Positions 1 through 41,081 of a stretch of 64,000 nucleotides of DNA are shown in pieces. This stretch comes from Heliocidaris tuberculata. Its lineage: Eukaryota > Echinodermata > Echinoidea > Camarodonta > Echinometridae. Location of the stretch: the NCBI GenBank assembly GCA_025618425.1, contig CM046839.1, forward strand, positions 2,951,008 through 3,015,007, written 5' to 3'. The notes under the pieces were generated by a model. The model did not search any database, had not been told where the DNA came from, and saw only the letters and a program-made list of their open reading frames with translations. Positions within the stretch are counted from its first letter, which is position 1; each line of letters starts with the position of its first letter. The position numbers and the translations under genes were made by a program.

Positions 1-1
1 G

Positions 2-484
2 CGTGGCGGTAAAATGCGTATTCAGAGCACCGGATCGACCTCGTTAAACCGCGCCAAAAGCAAGACCCTCAAGATGTCGTTCGTCATCATTCTCGCTTTC
101 GTTATCTGTGGACTCCCCTATTTCATCGTCGAGATCATGAAATGCTACAACGTTTATAAGATTCATCGCTTTGTCTACGGGCTTCTGGGTATCTTCGCTG
201 CGTCTAACTCCTCAGCAAATCCTTACATCTTCCTCTTGTTCAACCGGGGTAAGTACGGACGATGGGCAGATTGTTCGACGGGTTTCTACAGTGGTATTAG
301 AAGATTCAACAGGCGTCATACTGAGTTTGACGCACCTCGTGCCGACACATCCTCAAGCAATTCTCACTTTGAAACCATGAAGACAATTGTTGACAGTAAT
401 GCTTCTTTTAAGGGAAAAAATGGAACCGCGCCAAATAGAAACATTTACAAACCGGTCCCCCAAATACGAGAGCACAAAGTTTAG
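2..484 (+). CDS. Class A neuropeptide-type GPCR, C-terminal exon (5' partial)
   Basis: This frame is open from the window edge to a TAG at 482-484, so the gene begins to the left. It shows the end of intracellular loop 3 (RAKSKTLKMSF), TM6 (FVIILAFVICGLPYFIVEI), a short third extracellular loop and TM7 (GIFAASNSSANPYIFLLF), followed by a ~70-residue Ser/Thr-rich cytoplasmic tail with a possible palmitoylated Cys (WADC). The basic-RAK-TLKM entry to TM6 resembles vasopressin/oxytocin and GnRH-type receptors; the exact subfamily is uncertain without TM1-5. Odd points: the usual CWxP of TM6 reads CGLP, and NPxxY reads NPYIF. It would act at the plasma membrane through G proteins. The first Met seen here is internal, not the start. 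Confidence 0.85.
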   Translation, partial: RGGKMRIQSTGSTSLNRAKSKTLKMSFVIILAFVICGLPYFIVEIMKCYNVYKIHRFVYGLLGIFAASNSSANPYIFLLFNRGKYGRWADCSTGFYSGIRRFNRRHTEFDAPRADTSSSNSHFETMKTIVDSNASFKGKNGTAPNRNIYKPVPQIREHKV

Positions 485-2234
485 TTGCGAATGAAATGAC
501 TGTCCAGCAGGAATACTATACAATACAGCACAACAATATCAAATGCCTTCAGCTTCTCAAATACTTATGAATAAGCTGCACTTAACTATCTTCTTCGCAG
601 AGAAATCATGAAAATATTTCAATAATAGATATATATTTCTGTTAGAATATGTTACTATAATATAGATATATAAAAAACAAAATGCGTATTATACTCATGC
701 TAAAAGTATACATCGCTAAAAGTATACATCGCTGACTTCATCCTTGGTATACGAGGCAATTTTGATTTCTAAGACCAGTGATGTTCAAAATTTTCTTCAT
801 CTTTTTCGGAGTTAGTATGGAATATTCTTGTTTATACTTTATAGAGAATCAATGTAATGTTTTGCTTCTTTTTTTATTGTTGAGCCTTTAAACTTTGTTG
901 TATATCGTTGAGTGTTTGCCTGTATTTTGTCGTAGCGACTGTTCTTGTTTAAAACAAAATAAAATCATGGAAGATTTAAATGGTAAGCTACTAGAACAAC
1001 ATGCTGTAGCACCAATCCTTTCCATATTATTAAATATTTTGACAAGCGCCAGAAATGTGAATTTATGGTGCGTGTAAATTTGTTTCTTTAAATAGGCGAT
1101 TTTCATATGTGCTGAACTTGGTCCTTGTGGTTCATATCGAGTGGAAAATCAATTAGTCGTAACTCACTATATTTGTAAGATGAAGAGTAAGTAGTTCCAT
1201 TAAAATTCATTAGTCTGTTTTAATGTGAAAAATGACAAAATGGGACAGTACTTAAAATTAATATTTGTAAATACGGTACGGTTTTTTAAAATAAATAAAT
1301 CGCACAAATGTAAGTTTCATGTTCCATCAAGTGTGTTTAAAACCAATGATTGTTCAGTTTCTACCTAGGAGGAAAAAGATCTTCAAAACCCACCCAAAAC
1401 ACTGACGTCACTGAATCAAATTGATAAACAATACTTACAAATAGTAGAAACTTTTTGTTATCGGATTTTCCTGGAATTTTTATATCAAGCAAATGAGGGA
1501 GAAAGTGTTGCTGTAGAGTCATGTATATTTTGGCTGTAACAGTGTTTCATGTTCTGCATGGAGATAAATCTGAAAGAAATTAATACACGTATTTTTTTTT
1601 TTCATCTCCTGGCGGAAATCTGAGTTTCAAATGAGAACCGACTAGGTTGAAGTTAGAACGGATGCCAAATTTATTTGCGTGTGTGTCAGCTCGACACTGC
1701 CAACTTGTTCATGATATCACCGGCTCTGCATGTTACTTACAAAAAATATATTCGTGATTATTTCGGTAAGATCCGAGTGTTGCCGTGGTTATAGGAATAT
1801 GGTGCTGTCTAAGAACGATGTTAATGTCTCAGTCTCAAAATAAACCCCCAAGAAAAAAATGATGTCATTAGAGAACGCACAAACATCATCACTTTCATCA
1901 CTGTAAAGCACATTGAAAATTGACAATGTTTTATGGGGCCAGATGTGTTATTTTTTTGTAATGTAGAATTGAGAGCTCTATCATGAGGACTATTAAGATA
2001 CAACTGTGATATATTTTTTAATATCTCAACTGAATACTGAATAAAAGAAAAGGTGCAATAGTGTAACATAGTGAACATGATATTTACGTTTATAGCTTTG
2101 AATTGCTTAAGTCCTGTATATATATCTTGTATAGGTTATTGTAAGCTTGAGAAAAAGTGGAGAAGAAAATATTTTTCTATTTACGTAGAGATCCAGACAC
2201 TTTTGGATTTTTATACCCATCAATATAATGCTCT

Positions 2235-2235
<1 letters not shown>

Positions 2236-2280
<45 letters not shown>

Positions 2281-2306
2281 TCTCTTTCTCTCTCTCTCTC
2301 AACATC
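2236..2306. repeat. (CT)n microsatellite
   Basis: Nearly pure CT dinucleotide tract with a few interruptions. It generates Ser/Leu-rich open frames that are not genes. Confidence 0.95.
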
Positions 2307-2801
2307 TCTTATTAATTTCTTCCAGGAGCCCTTTTATCCTTTCCCCCTCCTTTTATCACTCTTTTACTTCTAAAGTCTCCAACTCTCTTTCTCCACTACT
2401 TTTCTTCCTTTCCATTATATTTTTTTCCATTAATTTGTTTAATACATTTGTATAGGTTTATATCTTTTATCCATTATTTGTTTCTTAATGTTTGAAGTCA
2501 CTGTCAACGATTTACATATTCTGTTTTTATAACTTAAGGAATAAAATCCTGCACGTATTTATTTCCTATTCTGGTTGAACTGTGTATGCGCTTATCATGA
2601 AGCGTAAACAAATATATCATGGACTGTGTGTTAAAAAACCATTATACCTTCTTGGTTAGCAATTTCGTTACGTGTGTTTGTCCCCCCCCCCCCCCCCACA
2701 AAAAAAAAAAGTCTGGAATTAATCTTACCGGCATTATCAACAAAGTTAAAGTTTTAAGGTAAAATGTTGAACTGATTTTTCCTATTGTCATTTTGGAATA
2801 A

Positions 2802-2986
2802 ACACGATAAAAACTATTTTCGAAAGATCAACTGAAGGCAATTTCAATAGCCCTGTCTATCACCTTTAGAAATGTGCGAAAATTACAATGGCATATTACG
2901 TAATCCGAACCTGATTTCTATGGGAAGTACAATAGGCCTTTGAAATTGCCCTTGAGTTTATTTTTCGAAAGTAGTTTTTATCGTGT
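2802..2986. mobile_element. 185-bp foldback MITE, copy 1
   Basis: The ends are inverted repeats: ACACGATAAAAACTA at the left and its complement TAGTTTTTATCGTGT at the right, each continuing into a TTTCGAAA block. The element is flanked by TAA on both sides (2799-2801 and 2987-2989), which looks like a 3-bp target duplication. A second copy lies at 34479-34664. There is no coding capacity, so this is a non-autonomous DNA element. Confidence 0.85.
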
Positions 2987-3788
2987 TAATGATAAATATT
3001 GAGCATAAATCGAAATCAAAAGACGAAAGGGAAATCCACCCCGATGTCATTAAATTTCATTAAAAGCAGAGGAACGTTATGTATTCTTTCAGTTTCAAAG
3101 ATCATTCCACGTTCAAATGTTTCTGTTTGTCCTCTTTCTCATATTCCACTGAACAGTTCCTCTAATTTTTCTGCATTCATTCAAATTATCTTGGTGTCAG
3201 GGTGGTATTTCCGTAACCAAGAATTACACAATTTCATCGTATATCTATACATCGAGTTTTATATTCATTTTATTGCTTTGTTGTATTGGTCTCCTCCTCC
3301 TGTACTGAGAGATAAAAAGAAATAAACACTAAAGGTAAAACTTTTGACCAAAGAACTTCATATTCAAGAGGTGCAAGATACAATATCAAATGTCCCTTCA
3401 CCAGATGTTTGTTGTTGTTGTTGCTGCTTGTCTCGTTTGGATGGACTCACGGGTACTCATGATTTTAATATTTTAGAAGTCAATGTCCCCATGCGCCGCT
3501 CCCACATGAGTGAATACATATCAACGTCATGTACGGAACACATCTTAGTTTGGCACGTCAGAGGTTTACTGAGTTGATTAGACAAAAAGAAAAATAATTA
3601 ATCATTCTTCCTTCTTATATACATAAGTGGTCTTTTTTGTCTTTTCTATGATAAATGTCATTGCAAGATGCGCCATTGCAATTATTTCTCAGCCTTCACC
3701 CTGTATTAGAATTTTCTCTCATTTTCATTTTCATGGTTGCATTTGCATTAAAAAAATATGTTTATCATGACATCTTACCTTGCCCTTT

Positions 3789-3893
3789 TTCATGTGTTTC
3801 GTACGTTTACTTTTGAATTATTTCTGTGTAATTGTTTGCTAGCTGAACTGGCTACTCTGTGTAAAGGTGTTATTTAAATAAATGTTAATTCAA
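3789..3893 (+). repeat. Local direct duplication, copy 1
   Basis: It shares about 100 bp with 4242-4352, including TTTGCTAGCTGAACTGGCTA, and ends in ATTTAAATAAA. The AATAAA could be a poly(A) signal of the upstream GPCR transcript, but this is unproven. Confidence 0.75.
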
Positions 3894-4241
3894 ATTTGCT
3901 TCTTCTCGAATGAAAACATTTTTTATTTATCATAGGATTAATCACTATCATTCACTTTCTAATTAAATGTAAAATACTATTTAGATATCAATGTCCATTG
4001 TCGTAGTACCTGTGACTTCTTTTAGTTAATTGCTTATAAGTACGACATTGTGATCCACAATTTGAGAATCACATTATACTCGCACTTAAAAAAATCGTCT
4101 ATAAATGTTTTCGGTGTTTGTATTTTTAGAGTAACAACCACAGTAATAGATACAATCTTACAACACAATGTAACTTTTACACATTATTTTTCATGCATTT
4201 AAAAAAAAATAATATAAATAGAGCTCTTGGAAGACCAGCCT

Positions 4242-4352
4242 ATTTCATGTGTTTCGTACGCTTACTTTATGTGTCTTATATTTGAATTATTTCTGTGTAA
4301 TTGTTTGCTAGCTGAACTGGCTACTCTGTATAAAGATGCGATTTAAATAAAT
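4242..4352 (+). repeat. Local direct duplication, copy 2
   Basis: Second copy of the 3789-3893 block, with a ~14-bp insertion (TATGTGTCTTATAT region) and the same TAAATAAA end. Confidence 0.75.
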
Positions 4353-5099
4353 AAAGAGTACATTATTCAATTATTTTGTCAAAAGTTAAAATCCACTTTG
4401 TAAACTTGAGCAATCACAGAAAATGGGCCAGAATCTTTTGCGCCCTCTATGACTATGGATGCAGGCTTTTAGTTTGTATTTTCTCCCCCCCCCCCTTTTT
4501 TTTTTCTTTTTATCGAGATTTCCCTACATAACCCCAAACCAGACCGAAGACCACTCCTAGAAAATGCCGTTACGTATTCAAAACGCGGTCAGGGTCTTCT
4601 GAAGTATTTCAAAGGTCCAACAAGTGTTTGTGTGTATTATATACTACCCACGATCGGATTTTATGCTGCGTATCGATTTGTATTAGCATCTTGACATTCT
4701 ATAAGAGTCCTGGCGTTTGAAAATTCACCGAATTTAGTTCAAGTGGCCATCGAAGAATATACGGATAATACTCGATTCCTCAAGGTTTTCTTGTCGAGTG
4801 GTGTAGGTAGCTAACATTTCTACTCTCAGAGTAGGAGAATTGTATAGATGTCAAATATATTATCACTTCAGTGTACAAACAAGAGCAATTGTATTAAATG
4901 TACAAAAATCACCACAGATTATTTTCGGTATTATATGCCTCTCTGTTGTTCGGATATTGTGTCGTTTACATGTATATCATTTTACTTTCCTCTTGTCTTG
5001 GTTTTCCTTTTCTTTCTTCTTTGTTCTGCCTTTCCCATTTTGAAGTCACTCACTTTCTCTTGTCATGTCTCACTCTCTTTCTTTCTCAATTTCTATCAT

Positions 5100-5212
5100 C
5101 TGTCTCTGTTTCTCTCTCTCTCTCTTTCTTCTCTATCTCTCTCTCTCTCTCTCTTTCTCTCTATTTTTTCTTCTCTATCTTCTCTATCTCTCTCTCTCTC
5201 TTTCTTTCTCTA
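5100..5212. repeat. (CT)n microsatellite
   Basis: CT-rich tract interrupted by TTTCTT and ATCT blocks; low complexity. Confidence 0.9.
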
Positions 5213-6039
5213 TTTTTCTATCCTGAGATGGGTTTTATGTCACCATCACTTATGAGAGAATTACGCCAAGTGATTACTTCAGTCATTACTAAGTACTCAC
5301 AAATGATAAAAACTACAACATAAAATCAATTACATCTTTTGTGAATTTATAATATGTTTTCATTCCACATATACCAAAAATATGAAATAAGTATGAATGA
5401 ACATCTATTTGCCATATATCAACATTTGTTAAGATTGCAAATTAAAATCTACTGTGATAAAAGATATGTGCGTTCACAAGCAAACGATGTTAATATATCA
5501 GTTATGTAATGTACAAATGTGAAGCATAAAGCACAAATGATGACAGGTGCACTTGGAAGTCTGACCAAACATGCACCATACTTAACATCACTACACTTGA
5601 AATGTAATGCTTGATCATTATTAATACTCTTTGTAAGGTTTCACACAATTACCATTCATTACTTCTCTTACTAATACACTATGATAATACAGAGCAGTGA
5701 TCAATATATAACTTAGTAAGGAAAACAAACTGGCAGTAGTTTTTTTTTGTAGAAGCAGTTGTTCACACAGAATAAATCATTTACAGCAGAAAACAGATAC
5801 ACCTGGAATGTATGTGAAACCTTCCAATCCATTAAAAAAATATACAGAAATTTCAGATTGAAAATAAATTTCGTACAGCAGCAAATTTCTCAATTCTGCA
5901 CAGGAAAAAACACTACTTTGTATGAACCACATTAAAAAAAAAAAATGTCCACAGCTAAACTGTCTTCATCAACAGTTATCTTAAATAATCCTTGGTGTTC
6001 AGAATCCACCCCCCCACCCCCCCAAAACAGGTGAATGCA

Positions 6040-6600
6040 ACTGCGTCTCATATATGGCCCTGCCTAAATTCAGTTGATGACTCAAAAAAACGTTCTTGAA
6101 ATATTGTGATAACCAGAATAAAAAGCCTAAAATGAAATGTTAGTTGACCTCTTTGACATTTGACCTTACACCTTATAACCCAAAAGATCACTTTATCTCC
6201 TCCTAGTAATGAATACAAAATAGTTGAGATATGGTGATAACAAAGCTAAAAAAATATTAATTTCACATATATAATGACATCTATGACATGTCAACTTTGA
6301 CCTCCGTGAACTATGGTGATGCATACTAGATGTAGTTCCAAGTTTGAAGTTAATGGCTCATACTGTTCAAGAGAGTGTTAAAGGCAAAAGCCTGAAATTT
6401 CAAGGTTAATGACCTCTATCACCTTTCTTTGACCTTTCACCTACATCTGCAAAAATCTAATCAGATCAGTGATAAATACTAGCACCAAGTTTGAAGTTCA
6501 TACCTCATGTGGTTCTTAAGTTATCATGTGAACAAAGAAAGCGGGACAGACGAACAACCCAAAAACATAATGCCTCCGGCACCACCTTCATGCTAACATA
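6040..6600. repeat. Degenerate dispersed repeat with TGACCTTTGACCT-type blocks
   Basis: It has repeated TTTGACCTTTCACCT / TTGACATTTGACCT phrases, AAGTTTGAAGTT blocks, and a terminal GGGACAGACGAACAACC...CATAATGCCTCCGGCACC segment. I recognise this layout as a dispersed non-coding repeat type common in marine invertebrate genomes; I cannot assign a class. Confidence 0.5.
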
Positions 6601-9600
6601 AACTGCAAATTCATGTTTTTATCAAGATAGTGAACATTATTGGTGAGAGGTTCATTTGCATCACTGGTTGTCATGGCAACTACAAAGCTGAAGATGCAAA
6701 TCTCCTGTCTCTATAAGAACATACAAATCATCACTTGAGGGTAAATTAGAGTGGCCCTATTCTGCCCTCGATCATAAAAATGGGTCTGCCCTTTCTCACT
6801 TCCATCTCCACATCTTCTATCTTCTCAGAAAAGGAAATCATTCTTTCCACATCATATATAATATGGTGATTAGAAAAGATCTTCTCATTCTTATATTTTG
6901 CAAATTTTACAAAATATATCAGTCCAAAATGCATCTTCAATAATATTTTAGTTCTGCCAACTTGTTATAGGTTTTATAATTAACAATAACACACATGTGC
7001 GTTGCCATTGCATACTCAAACTATTTTTACAAAAGTTGTCTTAAATCTCTACATATGTGATGCATTCATGGCTGGATTCTGACTGGTTAATGTCCCGGAT
7101 TAGTCATCATTTCATAATAACACTTTTCTTACATGCAGCAATATGATGAAATAAAAATAGATATTAATAAATCTATCAGTGTTACTTCACACACAATTTA
7201 CAATAAATTTGTAACATTTACACAGCACACATATTTGAATCATATAAAATGCATCTATAACACTTTGTCCTAAGAAGTGGAAAACACACTGTCAAACATA
7301 TATACAACCTCAATAATGAAAATGTGTAAGAATATAGGGATTGCACGATTAATTATAAAATTATATATGTAATCTGATAGAGACATTAAAACAATCATGG
7401 CCTAATGTACAGCAAAGGGATAAGACAACATAGAAAATAGGACTTAATGCCTTGATAAAGAAAATTGTAAGAGCACATTTAACTTTAATTGAAATAAGGT
7501 TATTTACTATGAAATTCAAAATGAAAGAAAAGCACAAAAAGGATACATTGTTAAAGACAATATTTAACACCTTGGAAGCAATGACACAAAATCAATCTCA
7601 TGCGTTATTGGCAGCAAGATATATAGGGAAAAAAGCAATGGGTAAAATATTGAAAAAGGGATTTACAGCATTTTGTGGAGAGCACAATGATTGTCAATAC
7701 GAAATGTCATTTTTCTTTGACTTTCCTCAGAGGCTTTCAGAAGTATTTCAGCTGTACACGTGAGCACATTAATTGCTCAACAGACAATACTAATTGTTTT
7801 GCTGCTGAATACCATATGTTGATAATGACTCGCTTCTAATGTCAAACATGTCAAAATGAACAATACATTGCTAACATCTGTAAAAGTTGAGCGGGCAAAC
7901 AATGCTCTCAATTGAGAGTGCTTCTAGGTGATATTGTTCACATGTTGGTTGTACATCATAAAGGTATCTATTTAAAATTTTCATGCAAAAAATGAATAGT
8001 TTGAATTGTCAAAAGATTTATCCTAAAATGTTTGAAATACAAACAGGAAGTTTCAAGTAAAATAGTTATTGTTTAATGTGTAAAAAATAAATATTTCTTT
8101 GATTTTTCTTTATTTCCTAAGTGAATTTGAGAAATGCATGCAGACAAAAGTGAACATAATCTTCTGCAAATACCATTTTGGGTGAAATATATTTCTGTGT
8201 TTGGTTTCATGGGTTTGCTAAGAAATGGTTCCATTTTGCTTTAAGCCGAAAAGAAGTTGAAAAGCACCTTTAAAACAGAGCCACGTATCATACCTAGCAC
8301 CAGATGTTAAAAATGAAATACTCATGAGATCGCTGACATGGCATGCTTGTAATTCTCTGGAATCCAACATTGTCAGATTACTTTAAACAATTCTATGTTC
8401 TTGTAGTTTTACAGTTTCTTAATCATTCAGCAGCACTGCTGTTTGCTACATAATGTATCATACAATAAATTTGCTCAGCTGGCCAAAAGCAATAAACTGA
8501 GCAGTCTACAAATTCCACATGGGACAAATCCTCAAAAACCTTTATTATGTTTTGATTCAAACCATGAATAGCTAAACACAATCTTTCATTAATTTCATTG
8601 CATGAAATGCTAAAAATTTAAAAGAACTGTTTTTTTCCTCCAAGTTAAAAAACCCAAAATACCCAAAATATCTAAGAAATTAAAATCTAAGAAATTAAAC
8701 TAACAACATTATTGATGTTTGAGCCTTCCACATTCAAGATATGGTATCTTTAAAATTGATGTATGATAGGGAGTATATCACCTTAGCATAACATAGTTAT
8801 ATCAATCAAAACATATAACAAATCCATTCCAAATTACAAAAATAAAGCAAAAGAGCTAAGCAATTTTGTTATTTTCATATGGAAGCCATTTATCATCTCA
8901 TGTAAGATGAAGGAGACAATGCAAATGCTATGGCGTAAACAGGAAACAAAAATTTATATTACAGTTCAGAAGAAAAATATTAATGAGGCACAAGTCAGGG
9001 AAGGAAGCCATATAAATACATACAGATTGATTTTAATTGGTTCCTTCATTAGAATTAAGAAGACTTACATTTTATTCCCTTCCATTCCATGGAATACAAA
9101 AGTTCTGCATGTGATGTCCTATAAGTTTGAACAAACACTTTTATTTTCTTCATGAAACATATAAAGAGACATACATGTGTACATAGTGAAGGTTGTTCCC
9201 AAATTCAAAATGCCAAAGTCAACAAAGAATGAGCAAAGAATACCCCCATATCACACACTTAAAAGCTGTTTATAAATGTTTGTAAAAATAGTGGTACGGA
9301 GAGGGTTAAAAATCTTCCCTAATGCACAAAGTGAAGCCATGTGAACAAGTATGGATAAAATTGAAGCTGGTTCCTTTTTAATGACTCATAATTATCATAC
9401 TCATTGTAAAAACTCTTCAAAATGGCCTCAATGTCAGGAAGCCTCACAAACATAGCTTGTGGGGGCGGTTTCATAACAAATATCATATACTTTATAGGGA
9501 TGCTTAGTTGAGAAAAAGTCTTGTTACATAAGCTTTAGCCCCCACACATTGTAGAATTGTGATTCACAGTATGCCAAGGCAACAGATGAACAATCCTGCA

Positions 9601-9691
9601 CCAAGAACCCATCATTAGCACAGCAATCATAGACGGTATGACTATTTTCAAATTACTTGCTTCATGAGGTATATGAATTTCAGGGTTCCAT

Positions 9692-9877
9692 GACATTTGC
9701 TCCTGCGACAACTGTTCCGGTCTAACTTTGCCATGTTAATCCTAAACCTAAACCTAACCCTAACCCTAACCCTAATCCTCATAATGTCCTTAACAAAAAA
9801 CCAAATCATGACCCTGACCTTAACTTTTGACCTTTCGAGATATAGACAGAGGAGCAAGTGTCGCAGGAGCAAATGTC
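9692..9877. mobile_element. Foldback element with telomere-like core
   Basis: Exact 19-bp inverted ends (GACATTTGCTCCTGCGACA at 9692-9710 and its complement at 9859-9877) bracket a core whose 9739-9778 portion is (CCTAAA/CCCTAA)n, the animal telomere repeat. Confidence 0.75.
9739..9778. repeat. Interstitial telomere-like (CCCTAA)n tract
   Basis: About seven hexamers, CCTAAA grading to CCCTAA. It lies inside a foldback element rather than at a chromosome end. Confidence 0.9.
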
Positions 9878-10215
9878 GTGTCACCGAATTTTAGAGTTGG
9901 TTTCTTACTTCCTACTAAACTCACTGACCACGCATATTGTCACCACTTTCATCCTGTCTCAAACTGCTTCTTCCCTGTCATCATTCTTCCAACTCATTTT
10001 TTCATCAAGTTTTCTTCTGTTACTGAATCATTCACATGGCTATTCAACCATATCTGTTTGACTCCTCAGTAAAAACTTGATCTCAAATATCATCTCTCTC
10101 CACATCGCCTCCTTCATCCTCATCCCGGTACCAATGAACCAATGATGGTATCATTTCACCTTACCATATCTGTTGGAATATGATGATGCGCTACCATGGT
10201 GACCCACAGCATGCA

Positions 10216-38591
<28,376 letters not shown>

Positions 38592-39512
38592 GATGGCAGT
38601 CTCCGGGGTAGATCACACAAGATAAGAGTTCACTCTTGTCTTTGCAGATGAATGTAATAACAAGTTACCATTCTGCTTCCATTCAAAAGCAAACACTTGT
38701 TGTCTTCACAATAGACTCTGTGCATAGGAAAACAGTTAAAAAGAAGAGTTGGAATTACAAACAGTGTATGTTTAGCTGGAAGGTGACATGACAATTTCAG
38801 TTTTTCTAAGAGCACTATTTAGTTGTGACAGCAAGGGTAAAGAATTCCAAAGTTCAGTTTTAATTGCTTGGTCATTATGAGAAAAGTTTTGTACAACTAG
38901 CATAAGTCTTGGGCCATCCTACAATAAATAAAATGAATGTTCTGTATATACTACAGCTAAAATAATCTCCCTCATGGCTTGGGGTTGTTCCAACTTTATT
39001 TTGGGAATGTGCATGGTTGTGGATTTTACATGGTTGTGGATTGGCATCTCTCTGCAGAACCTCCTACACAAAAAATATGCATGTTTTGGGGCACAGCATG
39101 CTTTATTGAGTCTTACACTGCTGCGACTCAACATTGGTTCTCTGTTGAGTCATCACCAAGGAAATGCATAATTCTTCAGGCCATTTCATGTGATTTATAC
39201 ACATTTTTGTCAGCTCTGCTTTGTGGATTTGAAAAGGGACAGATGAACATGTATACTATGGTCATATTTCATTACTAAGTTAGATAACGTTTGTGGTGAG
39301 AACTTGAGAATAATTTCTGAGGCAGATTGATATGTTCTGCCATTGCATGTAGGTGGTGACTCAATGAGTTAGTAAAAGGCAAAATTGTTTTTTTTCCTCT
39401 CTGATTATTGCCTATTATGCTGGTGCAATTTCTACTGCAACTGTGAGGTTGACACAGCCTTCATTGACACTGACACAGCTCCATATCTAAAGAAAGTTTT
39501 GCGAGACTATCA

Positions 39513-39645
39513 AGAGAGATAGTTGTGACACGGGTACAAGTGCACGCTTGAAGGTCAATTTATGGAGCTCCGATCCAGGGCTCCATGAATTTGACGTATG
39601 AAGTTATGAACGAGCGCGAGTACATACCTCACAACTGCTTCTCTC
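39513..39645. mobile_element. Small foldback element
   Basis: Arms of ~60 bp: GAGAGATAGTTGTGA...GTCAATTTATGGAGCTC against GGCTCCATGAATTTGAC...TCACAACTGCTTCTCTC, with almost no loop. Confidence 0.75.
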
Positions 39646-40536
39646 AAGTACATGTAGCTACATGTACATGTATGTCATGAGTTGTGTTTTTATTTCTTTT
39701 AATCATTTTTTTCCGCAAGCGTTTTTGCACTGTCAATTTTTGCCATCTGCTATCATATTTTGATTTAGTTCCACAAACGTGGATTTTTTTACTTTGTTTA
39801 AAAAAAAAAATGATCAAGACATACATGTAACATTGCATTATTTTGGGGTACATGTGGTCAATTTTGAATTATATCTTATTCGTATTTATTTTAGTAAAAA
39901 TCACTTTCAAATACAAGCGACTGAATGTAGACTAGTCCCTGATACATAAGATGACGCTACTCGTCCATGTAAAACCGGTGGGTTTTTACCTTTTTATAAA
40001 AAATTATGGGAGGAAAACTGGGGGTAATTTGGGGAACGTTCAAAGAGTCGTCAAGAAGTCTCTTCATCTGAAATCGTCACTTAAGAGTTGTTACCTTGTG
40101 CACAGTATGGGGGAGGAGTCATGAAATCTCAAATTTCATGACTTATTCCACCAATTTTTATCTTTAAGACAATACATCTTTTGAACATGTTGAATTTTAT
40201 CTGTTGTGGTTATTTGCAATAGATCTACATCTTCAGTCTATCTACAGTGTACAACAATAACCTCGCATTATAAGTATTATAAGCATTATATTACTTATAC
40301 ATGTACAAGCTTATCTGAAGATAAGCTTGTACTCCACAATAGTTTTTACGGGTGAATAGGCTTCAATAGGTTTTGTGTGTATTAATTAGCAAGAATCGGT
40401 CCATTCTAGATCATTCATACTTAAAAATTTCACTTTCAACTCTGAAACATCAAATTTGTAGCATACATGAAATGAGAGTTGAAGAGTCCCTGAATCAGGT
40501 AATCTAGCAATTTAAGAAAATTAAATCTTGCTTAGA

Positions 40537-40711
40537 GCAATTTTATTGTCTGTTTTTGACTACTGTAATAGTGAATGTCTGACACAGTCCCACACAGACA
40601 TGGGCCCACTCATACATGTTGTACACAGACATGTACCAGTAGGCCCTTACCTATGTGGGACTGTGTCAAACATTAACTGTTGCAGTAGTCAAAAACAGAC
40701 AACAAAATTGC
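40537..40711. mobile_element. Foldback element, long near-perfect arms
   Basis: Left arm begins GCAATTTTATTGTCTG and includes TTTTTGACTACTG and GACACAGTCCCACA; the right arm is its near-exact complement, ending CAACAAAATTGC. Arms ~55 bp. Confidence 0.85.
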
Positions 40712-41081
40712 TTGTACATGTATAAGTGTCATGGGCCTGTGAGTGAGCGAAGCCAGACATAGTCTCAGCCACTCATCAAATTTACTAGGTAAGGTTATAA
40801 TTATATCCTCGTACTGCTCTTTCATTACGGGTACGCTGAAACTGAGTTTCAGGTCACTAACACTTCGCACTCAGTACCTTCATACCATGAGCAATTGCCT
40901 CCCACAGGCAAGTGTGTGATATCTTGCCCATATGTGTGCAGGAGGAGAGCAAGATCACTGACCAAAAACAGCCTGAAAATTTCACTTGATCAAGATGATA
41001 AAGATCCTATCGAAGGATCTGGCATGAAATTATAGATATTCTATCATTCTAAAATGTAGAAGGAAGTATTTTCTCCAAATT

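Larger units (their letters stand above)
485..10215. other. Intergenic region between converging GPCR and CCP1 genes
   Basis: No convincing gene is seen. It should contain the GPCR 3' UTR at the left and the CCP1 3' UTR at the right; I cannot fix the poly(A) sites. Contents: CT simple repeats near 2236-2306 and 5100-5212, a C15/A tract at 2683-2710, a foldback element at 2802-2986, a ~100-bp direct duplication (3789-3893 and 4242-4352), a degenerate dispersed repeat (6040-6600), AT-rich unique-looking sequence from about 6600 to 9650, and a foldback element with a telomere-like core at 9692-9877. Confidence 0.6.

Noticed and set aside
2071..2455. Ser/Leu-rich open frames
   Set aside because: Products of the (CT)n repeat; the same holds near 4840-5320 and 44890-45226.
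9739..9778. Chromosome end
   Set aside because: Only ~40 bp of telomere repeat, internal to an inverted-repeat element with ordinary sequence on both sides.
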